From Drosophila miranda (Eukaryota; Arthropoda; Insecta; Diptera; Drosophilidae), in contig NC_046674.1 in assembly GCF_003369915.1 (NCBI RefSeq), forward strand, positions 21,641,657 through 21,705,656: DNA of 64,000 nucleotides, in the 5' to 3' direction. Positions within the stretch are counted from its first letter, which is position 1, and each line of letters begins with the position of its first letter. The position numbers were made by a program, and so were the translations under genes. This document shows, piece after piece, positions 1 through 13,300 of the stretch. A model generated the notes under the pieces. It searched no databases. It was not told where the DNA came from and was given only the letters and a program-made list of their open reading frames with translations.

Positions 1-1039
1 CATCATACCAATGCATTTCGCTTTAAGAATATTTCGGAACGGGACCATTACGTACGCAATGAGGTGTGTGTCCGTATCCCTGTCCTTGTCCCTTCCCCTA
101 TCCCTGTCCTCTGTGCCTGCCCAGATTTGAATATGAATGAATTTTTTATACAGAGACGCGAGACGAGGCCAGGCCAAGCTAAGCGGCTTTAATGGCGCCA
201 GAAAATGCAAATTCTTTTCGCTCAAAGTTCATATTCATTAGGGAGACCAGAGAACAAAATGACAGGCAGGCAGTCGGTGCGCGATATTTTTTTATTCTCT
301 TTTTTTCCATTTTTTGTTTTTTCTGTAAATTTTCTACAATTTTCTTCGCTCTGGTTCTGGGTAGTGAAAATCTTCAAAAATGTAAAAAAAAAAAAAAAAA
401 AACGAAGAAAAGGGAGAACTCTGAACTCTGAAAATATGTAAGCTAGCTGGCAAACATACGAGGCACGAGGCAGTAATGAAAAATAGCACAAGAAATGGGG
501 CGGCCGGCGCGCCGTGCCAGAATATGAGTAGAATGTAAAAATGTATGCAAATATTTGGCCAGGTAAAATATCCCATCTCCTACCTGAACAGGTGGAAAAA
601 ATATAGCCCCCGACTGGTACGAGGAGTACTCGTATGTTGTTTGCCTTCCTTCCTTCTCCGGGATGCTGCTAAAAAAAACACACACACATACAGAAAACAG
701 AGTACTGTGCAGAACATATTGCATACATACGAGTACGAGTATATGGCCAACATTTGTTGGATGCTCATGTTTGTCTTCATTTTGCCAGCCCTACTACTCT
801 CTCTCTCTCTCTTTCTCCCTTTCGATTCTGTTCCCATTTTCCCCGACTTGTCTACATTTTTAATTCAACAGAACTTTTCCAATTGACTGCACAGCGCAAA
901 AGTGTCGTCCAGCAATTAAAATAAGTTGCAGTTGCCATTTACTTTCCCCTGCTCCCCTCGCCTTCTCCTGCTCTGGCCGGATCCCCACTGTTTGCATGGC
1001 CAACAAGAACAAATGTTGGAAAAACTTGCTCCAAATGGG

Positions 1040-1075
<36 letters not shown>

Positions 1076-1358
1076 AAAAGAGAATAGAGAATATTATGAA
1101 TTGATGCTGGCAGAACAAAGCGTGCTATTAAGTGGCAAAGACAAGCAGCATGAAATGGAAGCCAGAGGGGAAATCCAAGGAATTATAAGGTCAAAATGTT
1201 TTATGATAGAGGCAAAGATGCCATCACAGGTTAAGGCAAAGATGATTTATGAATTGGCCGGAAGTGTAAGGCAGTTGAGATAAATAAAAAACAGGAGCTT
1301 TAATAGTTGCTTTGCTTCCACCAAACCCCTTTAATATTATCCAATTCTCTTTTTCCAG
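1..1358 (+). other. Intron of pHCl-1 (upstream part outside window)
   Basis: No exon supported. It holds homopolymer A/T runs, short CA tracts and a pure GA dinucleotide run at 1042-1070. A pyrimidine tract leads into the acceptor at 1357-1358. Short open frames here have no recognisable product. Confidence 0.6.
1042..1070. repeat. GA dinucleotide repeat
   Basis: Uninterrupted GA run in a pHCl-1 intron. Confidence 0.95.
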
Positions 1359-4300
1359 ACGACATCTGATTTTATCCTGTCAGGGCAGCCTACACATATT
1401 TCCATTCGATGATCCCAAGTGCTCCTTCTCCATGGAAAGCAGTAAGTTGTATACAAAAGAAAACAAAACACACCCCTCTTCCAATAATTAAACAGGAAAT
1501 AAAGTCATTCCTCAAATAATTGAATAAGAAATCAAATTAGAAGATTGAGTCGAGAGAAAGAATGTGTAAATAATATGAAAATAATGGCAAAGTGTTGAAA
1601 ATCAACCTGAAGATACTGATGCTGATGATGATGATGATGCCCCAACACTACTGTGGTTCTTGAGGAAAGGCAGAGCGTGTTGACTGCCACTCGAGGGAAA
1701 TCTTTGCCTGTATCTGCATCTGTCTGTCTGTGTTTCTGTGTGTTGTGCAACAAGAGGCTGAGTGGCGGTGAAGGCAGGCAGGCAGGATGGCAGGCAGGCT
1801 AAACGACAAAAGCTGACAAAGTGACTAACAAGGCTGACTGACTGCCTGCCACATAGCCAAACCCGCCAGACAGACAGAGGGACAGAGAGACAGAGAGACA
1901 GAAAGTCTTGTTTGATGTTCACCAGCAACGCTTTTCCAGGCTCTTTTGTCTTTCACATTGTTTTCCGAAAGTTGCTTCCGGTTTGTTTCCTCCACCCATC
2001 AACGCCCCCTCCCCATACAAGAACGTGAGCAACATCGTAAATTACTTTGGAGAGGCTGGCAGGCAGGCAGGCAGGCCATTGAGGAGTGACTGGGCCTTGC
2101 CGAGATTTTCATCTGCTAGAGGAAACATCGAAGTGTTTTGCTTTTTGCTGCCTGCTGCTCCTTGTCGTGGCTTGTTTGTCAAATATGATTTAATTTGCTC
2201 CGCACTCCACCCTCCTGAGCCCCCACTCTAGAACCCACACACAAATATGTCTTCGACAATGTGCATTTGTGTGTGTGTGCTCGCGGGGCGTACGAGAATA
2301 GAACCCCCATCCAGGCAGTACATTAATGTCATTAATTAATGAAGGGATTACTTGGGGAGTATACACATACACACATATAGTATATAGGGCGGGGTACTGA
2401 GATTGTAATCGAATTGGCTCTAACCCTTCTACGTTTCATCCCACAAACAGTTTCTTACGAGGAGTCACAGATCAAGTATGTTTGGAAAAACGATGAGGAT
2501 ACTCTGCGGAAAAGTCCATCGCTGACCACATTGAATGCGTACTTGATTAAGAATCAAACAACGCCCTGCGATCAGAACAGCTGGAGAGGTAAGTCCTCGG
2601 TGGCTCCATGCCCTCAAATTTGTATCTGTATCTGTATTCGTATATTTTTTAGTTATATAATATATTGGCCACAAAAGAACAATTAACTGAGAAATCGGAT
2701 ATGTAGTACTTTTAGTAGTATTTTTCTGATCTAATGATATTTCTTTCCTACAAAAAGGCGTTTTTATGATTCGTTTTATATAAATATGTATTTTGTATGT
2801 AGGTTTCTTTTATATGGACCTTCTCAGTTTAGTAAACCATTCTTTGGCTTGGCTTTTGAACTTATTCTTGTCTTGATTTACATTCCGTTCCGTAGTCTCA
2901 GACCTCGGCTAGACCTCGGCTTTTGCAGCTTCATTTCCATTATGATACTATTAGCAAAAAGTAAAAACAAAACGAAAACGATAATTATTAATGGTATAAT
3001 CTTTGTCTACCTTTCCACTCGCCCACTCTTTAAAAACGCTACAAAAAACAACCAACAACCGAATCAAAAACCTATATATAATGCTCCCTAGGGAACTACA
3101 GCTGTCTTAGGGTCGATTTAATTTTTACCAGAGATCGTGCATTCTATTTCACCACCGTTTTTATACCTGGCATTATATTGGTGACGTCGTCCTTTATAAC
3201 ATTCTGGCTAGAATGGAATGCCGTGCCAGCTAGATCGATGATAGGTAAAAAACGCCAAAAATCCAACACCCACAAATAATGAATCCATAAACAATTTTTA
3301 CCCCTCGCTCTCTCTCTCTCTATATATATATATATCTCACACTCTCAAACTAAATCAACAACCAACAACCAATATATATACTCGTATTCTTAAGAAAATA
3401 AATCAAGAAACAATCAATTTTGTATACCATTGAGAATTGATTTACTTTTGCGCCTTTGCCTATAGTAGAATTTGCCTTTTTTCGATTGCCATTGCCCTTC
3501 TGTAATGTAATTTGTACAACCTTGCCTTATGATTTTGTTTCTGATTGTCACCCGCCCCCAAAAACAACCATTCCATTTCAATGCCAAGTAATACCAAGTA
3601 CTACCTACAATAGTTGTTAGTAGCCAAGCAGTGCCCACCAAAAGTATGCGCACACCAGTCCAGCCCACACAAGTTTCAGTTTTCATATATACATATGCTA
3701 GCTACATAATATGCTCGTAAGGTTTTCTGCATGGATTCTTCTTCGCTTCCTTGTATCCAAATTCAAATTTAAATAAAAACTCCACCCGAATCGAAAGCCA
3801 GCCCCAAACACCACTCGTTGCTCGTTACTCCTTACTCTTTACTCGTTACTCTTTACTCGTTATATCGAATACCACGATTTCAGTTCTTTCAATCTTATCA
3901 TTTGTATAGTTCTTATCCAGAAGTACAGCTCAGCGAAGAGAAGAAGCCAACAACTGAACAATAGATAATCTAGGCTAGGCTAGGATATATGTATAACCTA
4001 TACCTACATACATACATACATATATATGGATGTGTCCCTCTCTCTCTCTCTCTATCTGTCTAGTTCTTTCCATCTACATATTTATGTATATCCTTCTGTC
4101 TCCTACTGTCTGTCTCTCTCACTCTCACTGTCTGTGTCTGTGTGTCTGTGTGTACGTGTGTGCGTGTGCGTTAACCTCTGGCCGAATTATATAATTCTCG
4201 GCCCCTCGTTTCTTAAAGGTAATTACAGTTGCCTACAGGTCGAGTTGACATTTACCCGTGATCGTGCGTATTATTTCACAACCGTTTTCATACCTGGCAT

Positions 4301-7300
4301 TATATTGGTCACCTCGTCGTTTATCACATTTTGGCTGGAATGGAATGCAGTCCCAGCCCGGGTTATGATCGGTACGTAGCAACCACAAAACAAACAACAA
4401 CAACAAAAAAAACCAAACAAAAACAAAATCAAATATATACAGAAATCGTAGTCTTCCAATACAAACGAAATCCATAGTGAAATGCATTTTAGCATTTTTA
4501 GGCGCAGTCCTAGTCGAAATTTAACCACAAGAGACAATTGGCCAGCAAAGAGAGTATGAATTATAGAGTTCTTCTAGTCTAGGTTCTGGGTTCGTATTAT
4601 CCGGAAACAACTAACATACGAGTATGCTAGCCCTTACAATTAAACGGATGCGATTCCCTTTGTTGTTTCAGTTTTAATCCATTACTCATCCGACAGATTC
4701 TTTGGTTCCTTTAGTTTCATTTTTTGCTGATTCTCTCATTTGTATTCTCTGACTATTCCTGCACTCACACGTATTTTGGTACAAGTAAGCCCCAACTGCT
4801 CTGAGAAGTTTTGCATTGCATGAATCTTTGACATTCTTTTACTTAAATTAGGCAGATTTTCTGGAGTTTTATTTCCGTGGAAGAGCTTTGGTATACGAAC
4901 CGACAAAAGCACTCGATCATGCTACATCGATCGTGCTAATTAAGGTTCTTTCATGCTTAAATAAAATCATTGACCATAAACGCGCAATAAATAAATAAGA
5001 AATGTATAAGAATAATCAATCACAGGTGACTGCACGATGGCAGAACAAAGATATGACTTGGATAGAGATGGGCTCAGAAAGCGAAGCACTAGAGAAGACC
5101 AAGGCACAACAGTCAAATCCCCAACACACACTGCGGTAGGGCTAATGTAATTATTATGCGCTATCTCCGAGCAAAAGCGTTGGAAGAAAACCCAGTAAAA
5201 ATAGAGAAAGAAGGCTAAGCCAAAAGGGAATGTCAACCATCAGCCATCAGATGTTGTTGGCAGCCTGCTCCTGCACACGAACCAAGACATGGACACGGCT
5301 ATTTCCTGGTATTTGCTTTGCCAGCTGCCTGGTGCCTAGTGTCCTGTGCCCTGTGGCCTGTGCCCTCGTCTGTGAGATGATGATGACGATGACGTGGAGA
5401 GTTGGCCACATCATCCGAGTACACGATGATTTATGCATAAGCCATATGGCCCACATGGAAAATGCACACCAGAGTGCTTCTGTTGGTTCTGCTGGTTCTG
5501 CTCTCTGTGTTCTCCGTGCTTTCTGTGCGTGAAATGCCAACTGCAGACCAAAGAAAGTGGATACACGAGAATATTATAGAGAGCTTAAGACTGTACGTGA
5601 TTTCAAATTGCTGTGGAACGCTGGCTAATTCAATTTGGTATTGGCATTGTCTGCTCAATCTATCTGCAAACACAATCAGTCCATATTCCACTAACAAAAG
5701 CGTCTAAATAAATAAACAGTCAAGAAATGGCGAAATGGCTGACAGAAAGCGATGGCATTTTGTTAGTCAAAGTGCTGACACGGCATGCACTCCCAGATTC
5801 AGATCCAGTTTTTTGGCATCAAAGCTTCGGCAAGTCGCAGCATCCCAGCATCTTCCTGCCTCATTTGCGACCCGCTCGGGCTCCGCTCCCCAAACGAAGC
5901 ATCCGAGCAGTTGAGTGCAGCGTTGAGTATTTCCCATTGAGGCAGAAGGGGAAGGGCACACCCTGGAAAAGCGAAGGCAAATTGAAAATCGATGAGGGTC
6001 GTGAAGGCAACCAACCGAATGCTGCAAGTGCTTCTTGTAGCATGCCACGCCAGTACAGTAAAATGTTGCAGCTCTCAGCTAGAGCCAGAGCCAGAGCCAG
6101 AGCAGTTACCAAATTGTTGACGCAACTAATTAGGCAATTAAGATTGATTGTGTCCCATGTTCCAGGGCTCCATCTGTGAATTGCATTTTTGTGTTGGGCG
6201 AGGAGAATGAGCAGAATAATTAACAATAAATGAAAGGCTTTACCCTGCTCTGATTAATTGCATTACGGCGATGCAACAAAACAAAGGAACCCTGAACAAA
6301 ACCCTTTGATTAATGAAACAAAGGTAGAACACTATTCCAAAGAAGATAATTAATGGTTAAAATGAAAATATTTGAATCGAAATAAAAAGATATAACTTAA
6401 CAGAAATTGATGATCGAAAGCCTGTTCAAACAAAAACTGCTCTGGAAAACGCTCAACCGAAAATCTTACAAAATAATAATTATACACTAATATCCAATAC
6501 TTTAATAGCACTTTAAATCTAACAAAAACAAAGACAATATACATACAATATAAAACCAATTAAAATAATTGAAAATTTATTTTAAAATGCAAAAGTACGA
6601 AATGCATTCCACTCGAAATGAAATAATAGTCGTAATTATATTTTCAATATTTCCCCTTCATCGAATTTGTAGTATTGTTTACTTTCTATAGCTTTTGCAC
6701 AATATTCCGAACAATTAAAACCACATAATAAAATTGCTTAGAGCTCCTCCTGTCCTGCCTGAGTCCTGGACCATTAAACTCAAATTATAAACCTTTGTAC
6801 ATACGCCAGTAAACTAATTACAAAGCCCAACTAAATGCCAAAGAACAAACTAACCTGCCCCTGTCCCTGTCCCTGTCCCTGTCCGTGTCCCTGCCCATGT
6901 CCCAGTCCATGCCACACATTTCTCCGCCCCTAAGTATGCAATGCTTTTCCCAATTACGTGTCAAATGGCTAATGCAACTTTCTCTACAATCTACATACAA
7001 TCTCGAAAATCTCCAACGATGATGATGATGATGATGATGACGATGATGATGGCAGGCGTGACAACCATGTTGAATTTCTTCACTACCTCCAACGGTTTCC
7101 GGAGCACTCTGCCGGTCGTCTCCAATCTAACGGCGATGAACGTCTGGGACGGGGTCTGCATGTGCTTCATCTACGCCTCCTTGCTGGAGTTCGTGTGCGT
7201 CAATTATGTGGGCCGCAAGCGGCCGCTGCACAACGTCGTCTATCGGCCGGGCGAGAATCCCGTAACACAGGTAAATTAAATAATAATTTAATTTTATTCA

Positions 7301-10300
7301 CACAACCAGTACCAGTACCAGTACCAGTCTTCCCCTCCTTTAATGGCGCTATGGAAAGCTCCGACCCCGAAAAAAAAAAAAACAAAAAAAAGAGCTAATT
7401 TCGTATGCATTTTGAAAGCAATTAAATATGAATTTTACATGAGCGTAGCGTACAAAAAGCCAACAATATAAAAACAAACAACAACAAAAATAACATCGAA
7501 ACAAACCAACATAAAAAACAAGCTACCAACAACAAGCAGAACACACAATAAACACCCCAACAACAAAAGCAACAACAACAACAACAAAAAACAAACATTT
7601 GTATAAGTTAAACCAGTTATTTGTTCTCTCTTTGTTTAAGAAGCAAGAAACACCTGATCCCAAAAGTCATACTCGTACCAGCAACAACCAAATATACATA
7701 TATACATATACATGTATATATATGAAACTTCAGTCAATATCAATTCGATTACTGTCACATTGTGTTGAGTCCCACCTCCCTTTCTCTCTATCTCTGTATC
7801 TCTCTATCTCTGTATCTCTGTCTGTCTATTTTTTCCATCAATGTCTATCTTACGTTCCCTTTTCTCTGTACTGTACTTGTCCCTTCTGATTTCGATTAAG
7901 TATATATGGTTTTTAGTTACTAGAACTACTCTATCTATAACCCATACCAGCATTGATATCCCCCCAACCAACCAACAACTACAATAACAACAACAACAAC
8001 AAAATGCTCGCTATAATAACTCACTTTGTGTTCATATCCCGACTATCCCAATTTAGCATTTTGTATATGAACTTTTTTTTCAACTATAATAAACGTAAAT
8101 TTGTGTGTCATAATATTTTAAAAAAATCCATATAAAAACCAAAAAACCCAGAAAAATCAGTTAAGCCCAGCAGCGACTTGAAATGAATCTTGCGATTTGA
8201 TTTTTCGGTTCACACACACAGATTTGATTGATTTTTGTTTTTTTCCTTGTGTCCTTTTTGAAGGGAACTGTCAATGTATGTGTATTTATTGTGCTGATGA
8301 TCGGTTTTATTATTTTTTTGCATTTTTATTAACCCAACAAGGAACTGGCCAACTTCAGTTCGAGGTCCGACAAAACCCCATTGACGTGTTCAACGTTTCT
8401 CTTGCATTTATTTTGAAACCCATTAGTTTTCGGTTCGGTTCGGTTCTGTTTTGATCATTTCTTTTGTATCTTTCTTTATAAATGTTGTATAATACAATTG
8501 TTTCGTGCGACCAACAATGCGTTTTATTCATCTCCAATTAGTTTTGCAAATATTTAAACTAAATCAAAAGATAATATGAATATGAATAATAATTAGAAAT
8601 TAATTGAAGCGTTTTACATGCCAGTAGGTAGGTATGTATGTATGTATGTTCATTTATGTATATTTATTCTTTATTTAACACCCACCAACAACAACAATAA
8701 CAACAACAACCAACGGAAACAACAAAAGAAAAGGTTTCCACTAAAAAGTGAATTATATAAAATATGCATTTTGTTTTTGTGTAGGCACTTTTTCAATCTA
8801 AGAATAAAACATTTACTAATGCACGTTAAGCATTTTATTTTCGTTTGATGTGTTTCAAAAGTTTTCGACACCCAATTGGAGTTTTGTTATGGAAATGTGG
8901 CCTATTCCCAAGAGATATTGAAATTCAAAAACGATTTACCGTTATCGGAACAATCAGAGCAACCATCGTTCTAGTTATATGCCACTCAAGCAGTTCCAAT
9001 TTAAAACCCATAATTCATTCATAAACAAAAATTTATAAATAAAAAATCCTCTCTCAACAAAAAAAGAGAACCGAAAGACGTAAGCCAAAACGAAAACATT
9101 GTTCCCAATTTTTGTGATATGCGAATATTCGATGCTAAAACCACCAGAAAATTTAATTTCTTCTCAAAATAGCCGTTAAGTGTGAAATGAACAGTTCAGA
9201 AAAAAAGAAAGAAAAAAACCGAAAAGATAAGAAAAGAAAAGAAAACTAAAACCCAAACAAAAAAATGACAATCAAACCAAACTTAAAGTGTGTTTTGAGT
9301 ATGAACATTATTTTGTGTACATTTTTGCAGCGTCTTCCAGCAGTACTAAGCAGGATCGGAGTAATTCTTGCAAGTCCTTTGGTAAGCTATCAACCACAAC
9401 TCATGCACCCACTCCGCCCACTCCTCCGCCCCCCAGATCCGATCCCTCTAAGAAACCAAACCAAACAAGAACCAAACAAAAACTGAACAAAAACCCCCTT
9501 AAAAACTAACAATCAAATCAAAGCAGCAAACAGCAACAACAGAAACACACAACACACACAACCGAATACCGAATACCCTGTAAAACTCCAGCCCCCAAGT
9601 CCTGTACTTTTCCTCTCCAGTCGGCGAAAAGTAAACCCAAGAAAAACTTATGAAAAACAAATGGCATGCGAATTTCGCTTTGATGAAAATGCATTGAGAA
9701 AGTTTTGTTTCAATTTCGACTTTGATTTTGGTTTTGGGATTTTGGTTTTTGGTTTTTTAGTTTCCAGAAAGAAACATTGTTTTGGTTCATTATTTGATTT
9801 GGGAAGCCAAATGGGAGACCAAATAAAATTAACAATAACTATGATTAAAACTTAAATAATTTACTAGTAGACTCGCACTCGCTTTCAATGTATATAATTT
9901 CATACTTAATACATTAATTATTTCCAGTGTTTATTTACCTATACCTACATATATAGATCTTGATTTCATTTAACCATAACCGAATCGTAATGTACTTAAA
10001 GTACTTAAACACCCGACAGCAAAGTCAATGCATACCGATATGCTTCGTATGATTATTATTATTGAAGAATATCCAGACACACACACAAATGACAGCCATA
10101 AGAACCAACCAAACAACCAATCAACCAACCAACAACAACAGCAGTAACAACAACAACAACAGCAACAGCAACATTTAACATATTAAACTCCATATAAAGA
10201 TCTATTCTATATGTTAAAAACACACTTTAAGGTCACTTACAATTGGGAAAAATGTTACGAGAGCAAACTCTGACAGAAAAAAGAAAAAAAAAACAACAAG

Positions 10301-13300
10301 TATTTTGCGAAAAAATATACTAAACAGAAATATATACTATATATATTCGGCTATGAATCAATTTTGTTATTCGCCCTTGATTTCATTTTTAATTTTAGTA
10401 CATGAACTTTGCCACAAAAAGAAATCAAATAATAAATTTAAATTAAGTTCCCTTTTTATTCATTTTATGACACGCCCTTGCCTTGCTCCAAAAAAAAAAA
10501 AAAAAAAATACGTACTACTACGAGTACTGCAAGTGCCAGTGCCAGTGCCCGTGCCAGTGCCAGTGCCAGTGCCATTGCCGGAAGTGTTGGCCAATATTAT
10601 TTATGCTATTACCAAATTGTAGCTGAAGTGCAAATTTTTTTTATGTGTTGTCTGTGTTCTGTTCCGTGTATGTATATGTACGAATGCTTGAAAGCTTTTT
10701 GTTTAGGCTTATAGTTTTTAGTGCATTTTGCTACAGCATTTGTGTGGTGCATTCTCTGTATTCTGTTGTGTTCTCTAAATATACATACTAAAATACATAC
10801 CCATATGTACACATGGCATCTGTATCAACCACTTTTTGCACGAATATCAGTTTGAGCAACAAAATGTAGTGTGCGTGGGACAAGTGTCTGTCTATGGGAC
10901 TGCATTACAAGAATTGGATACGATTTTACTAACCGAATACCGAAATATCCTTAAAAAAACCCCAAAATACTGCCTTGAATCGTGCGATTAACTCAAACGC
11001 CGCTGTGTGGCCTTCAATTTTCTCCGACTAAGATCTCTCTCTCCGAACCATATCTTCTCGATAAACCACAAAACATCCACAATAAAGAATACAATACTCT
11101 CACTTTATACCAACCCCAACACCAACCGTCCCACTGAACCACAACCCGCCTGCCTGCCCCAATATAGGATATAATCGATCGAGAATTTCATGCTGCTTTG
11201 TCCTCCGAAAAGGCCAGCGCCGCAGCCACACCGGGCATGTCGATGGCGGGCACCCCGGCTGCCGGCTCCTCGTCGGCGGCCACGCCCGGCACGCCGCGCA
11301 CTGTGGAGGCTGTGGAGGAGTTCTTCGGCGGCGGCATGCGCTGGCAGGAGGCGCATGGCGGCATCATTGGGGCGGCAGTGCAAAACATACGCGCTCGATC
11401 CATCAAGCGGAAGGCGGCTAGGAGTCCATCCACATCCACATCGCCAACGGCCGCCACTGGTGGGGGTGGAGTGACCATCGAGCATATCTATGAGGAGCCT
11501 GGTGGAGCCAGTGGCACAGCTAGCTCTACTAAGGTCAAGTTCAAGGATGAGCAGCAGGAGGATCAGAAGGAGGAGCAGGAGAGCACCACATCCTCGCTGC
11601 GTCGGTCGGTGGCCACCAGCACCCCGGCTCTGGTGGTGCGCATCGAGGCGGAGACTGAGGCGGAGCAGCAGCAGCAGGGGCAGGAACAGGATATGGAAAT
11701 GTTGCAGTTGCCGCAGAAGCCACCACGCAAGAAGCCATCCCGCTCCAATTCCCCAGCCTCGGTTTATGGCGAATGCGGTGGCATGATGGAAACTGTGAGT
11801 ACATGAGAACGGAGAGCTCTGACGGAGAGCGGAAAACTCTGCACCCACCCGAGACTAACCAGAAAAACCCCAAAACGTAACCCGTTTGTGCCCGTCGTTC
11901 TTGTCGTTGTACAACCAACAAATAACTAACCATAACAGTGTAAAAAGCGAAAAGAACTAACAACAAAAGACCAAAGAAAAAGTCAGCAGAAAGTTATCGC
12001 TGCCTGGCTCCCTGGATCCCTGGCTCCCTGGCTCCATTGTGCAGCCCCCACCCTCTTTGAATTCGATTGCCTGCGGTTATTTTGATTGCCATTTTGCCAC
12101 AATACACACAAATGCACTCAAAGAACCCCAAAACACACACCCAAATGCCGACTCAAAGTTTTTCCGTAAAATTTAAGCGAAAGCAACTGATGTCTAACTG
12201 CATTAGACATGAGAGGAGATGGGAAACAGTGGCTCGAGCAATTAGGAAATCGAATAGAATGTCATTTAACACCTTAAATGTATGCTGGAGAATGCCTCAA
12301 TTTATTCTGAAGATATTCCTCAATCGGCTATCCTCACACAAATCATCTCCTATCAAGATTCCCCTCCGCCAACAATTGCAATCGCATAAATCATTAAACT
12401 TCCGCTGGAGAGAGTTCAGCCAAATCAAACCAATCACAAGAGGCGGCCGGCCGGGGGCAAACAGTGGGCGAGCGCCAGCGTCAGTCCCAGCCCACCCATC
12501 ATCATCATCTTGATAAGAATGCAGAACAGAGCCAGAGCCAGAGCCGGAGCCCCTATATAACGTAAAGCAAATAAAACCGACTCAAGTGGCCATGCTGTGA
12601 GAGACAGAGAGAGCGAGAGAGAGACCGTTTTCCAGCAAAACTACTTATTCGTATTTTATGGGGAAAATTCTGGCACGCTGACGACGACTTCCGACAGCAG
12701 CAGAAGCGGCAACGGAACACCACCCAATAGAAGGTGCCGGAGCAGGAGCCGGAACAGGTGCAGGAGCCACAGGGACCGCGGGAGCAGCAGAGGGACAATC
12801 AACAACAAGGTGGCTGGGAAAATGTTTTCCACCATTAACATGTAAATTAAAAATGGGGCACGCGTTTAAATTGGCGCCTGGCCAGGTGGACCCTACAGCA
12901 GCGAGCAGGACACTGGCAGAGCCGCAGCCCGGGATGTCGGGATGTCGGGATGACGGGATGACTGGGGCCGCAACAGGACAACATAATTATTCATGAGAGA
13001 GCCAGAGTGGAAAATACCGTAATGAGCCCGAGAGCAACGGAAAACCAACGACACGAAAATGAAACACAAACAAATGGACGCCAAGATTGTGGGGCAGAAC
13101 GAGATGGGGGCAGGGGCGTGCTTCTGCATGCATCATAATTGTCGAAAAATTCTTGGAAAGGATGCACAAGGATTTTAAACAGAAAAGTTTCGAGCATCCC
13201 GCACTTCGCATTTCCCCCATTCTCCCTCTTGGGATTCGTATGAAAATGCTGCAAAAGTTCTCTATAAAATTCTGAGGGGAGTACGAGTACGAGTATGTAA

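Noticed and set aside
7953-8135. Short frames in the pHCl-1 introns with Asn-rich or Lys-rich products
   Set aside because: They come from AAC/AAA repeats, with no splice sites in phase with the channel.
11105-11848. 247-codon open frame on the minus strand
   Set aside because: It lies opposite the large pHCl-1 loop exon, whose plus-strand frame has splice borders in phase with its neighbours. The minus product is Leu/Arg/His-rich shadow sequence without a domain.
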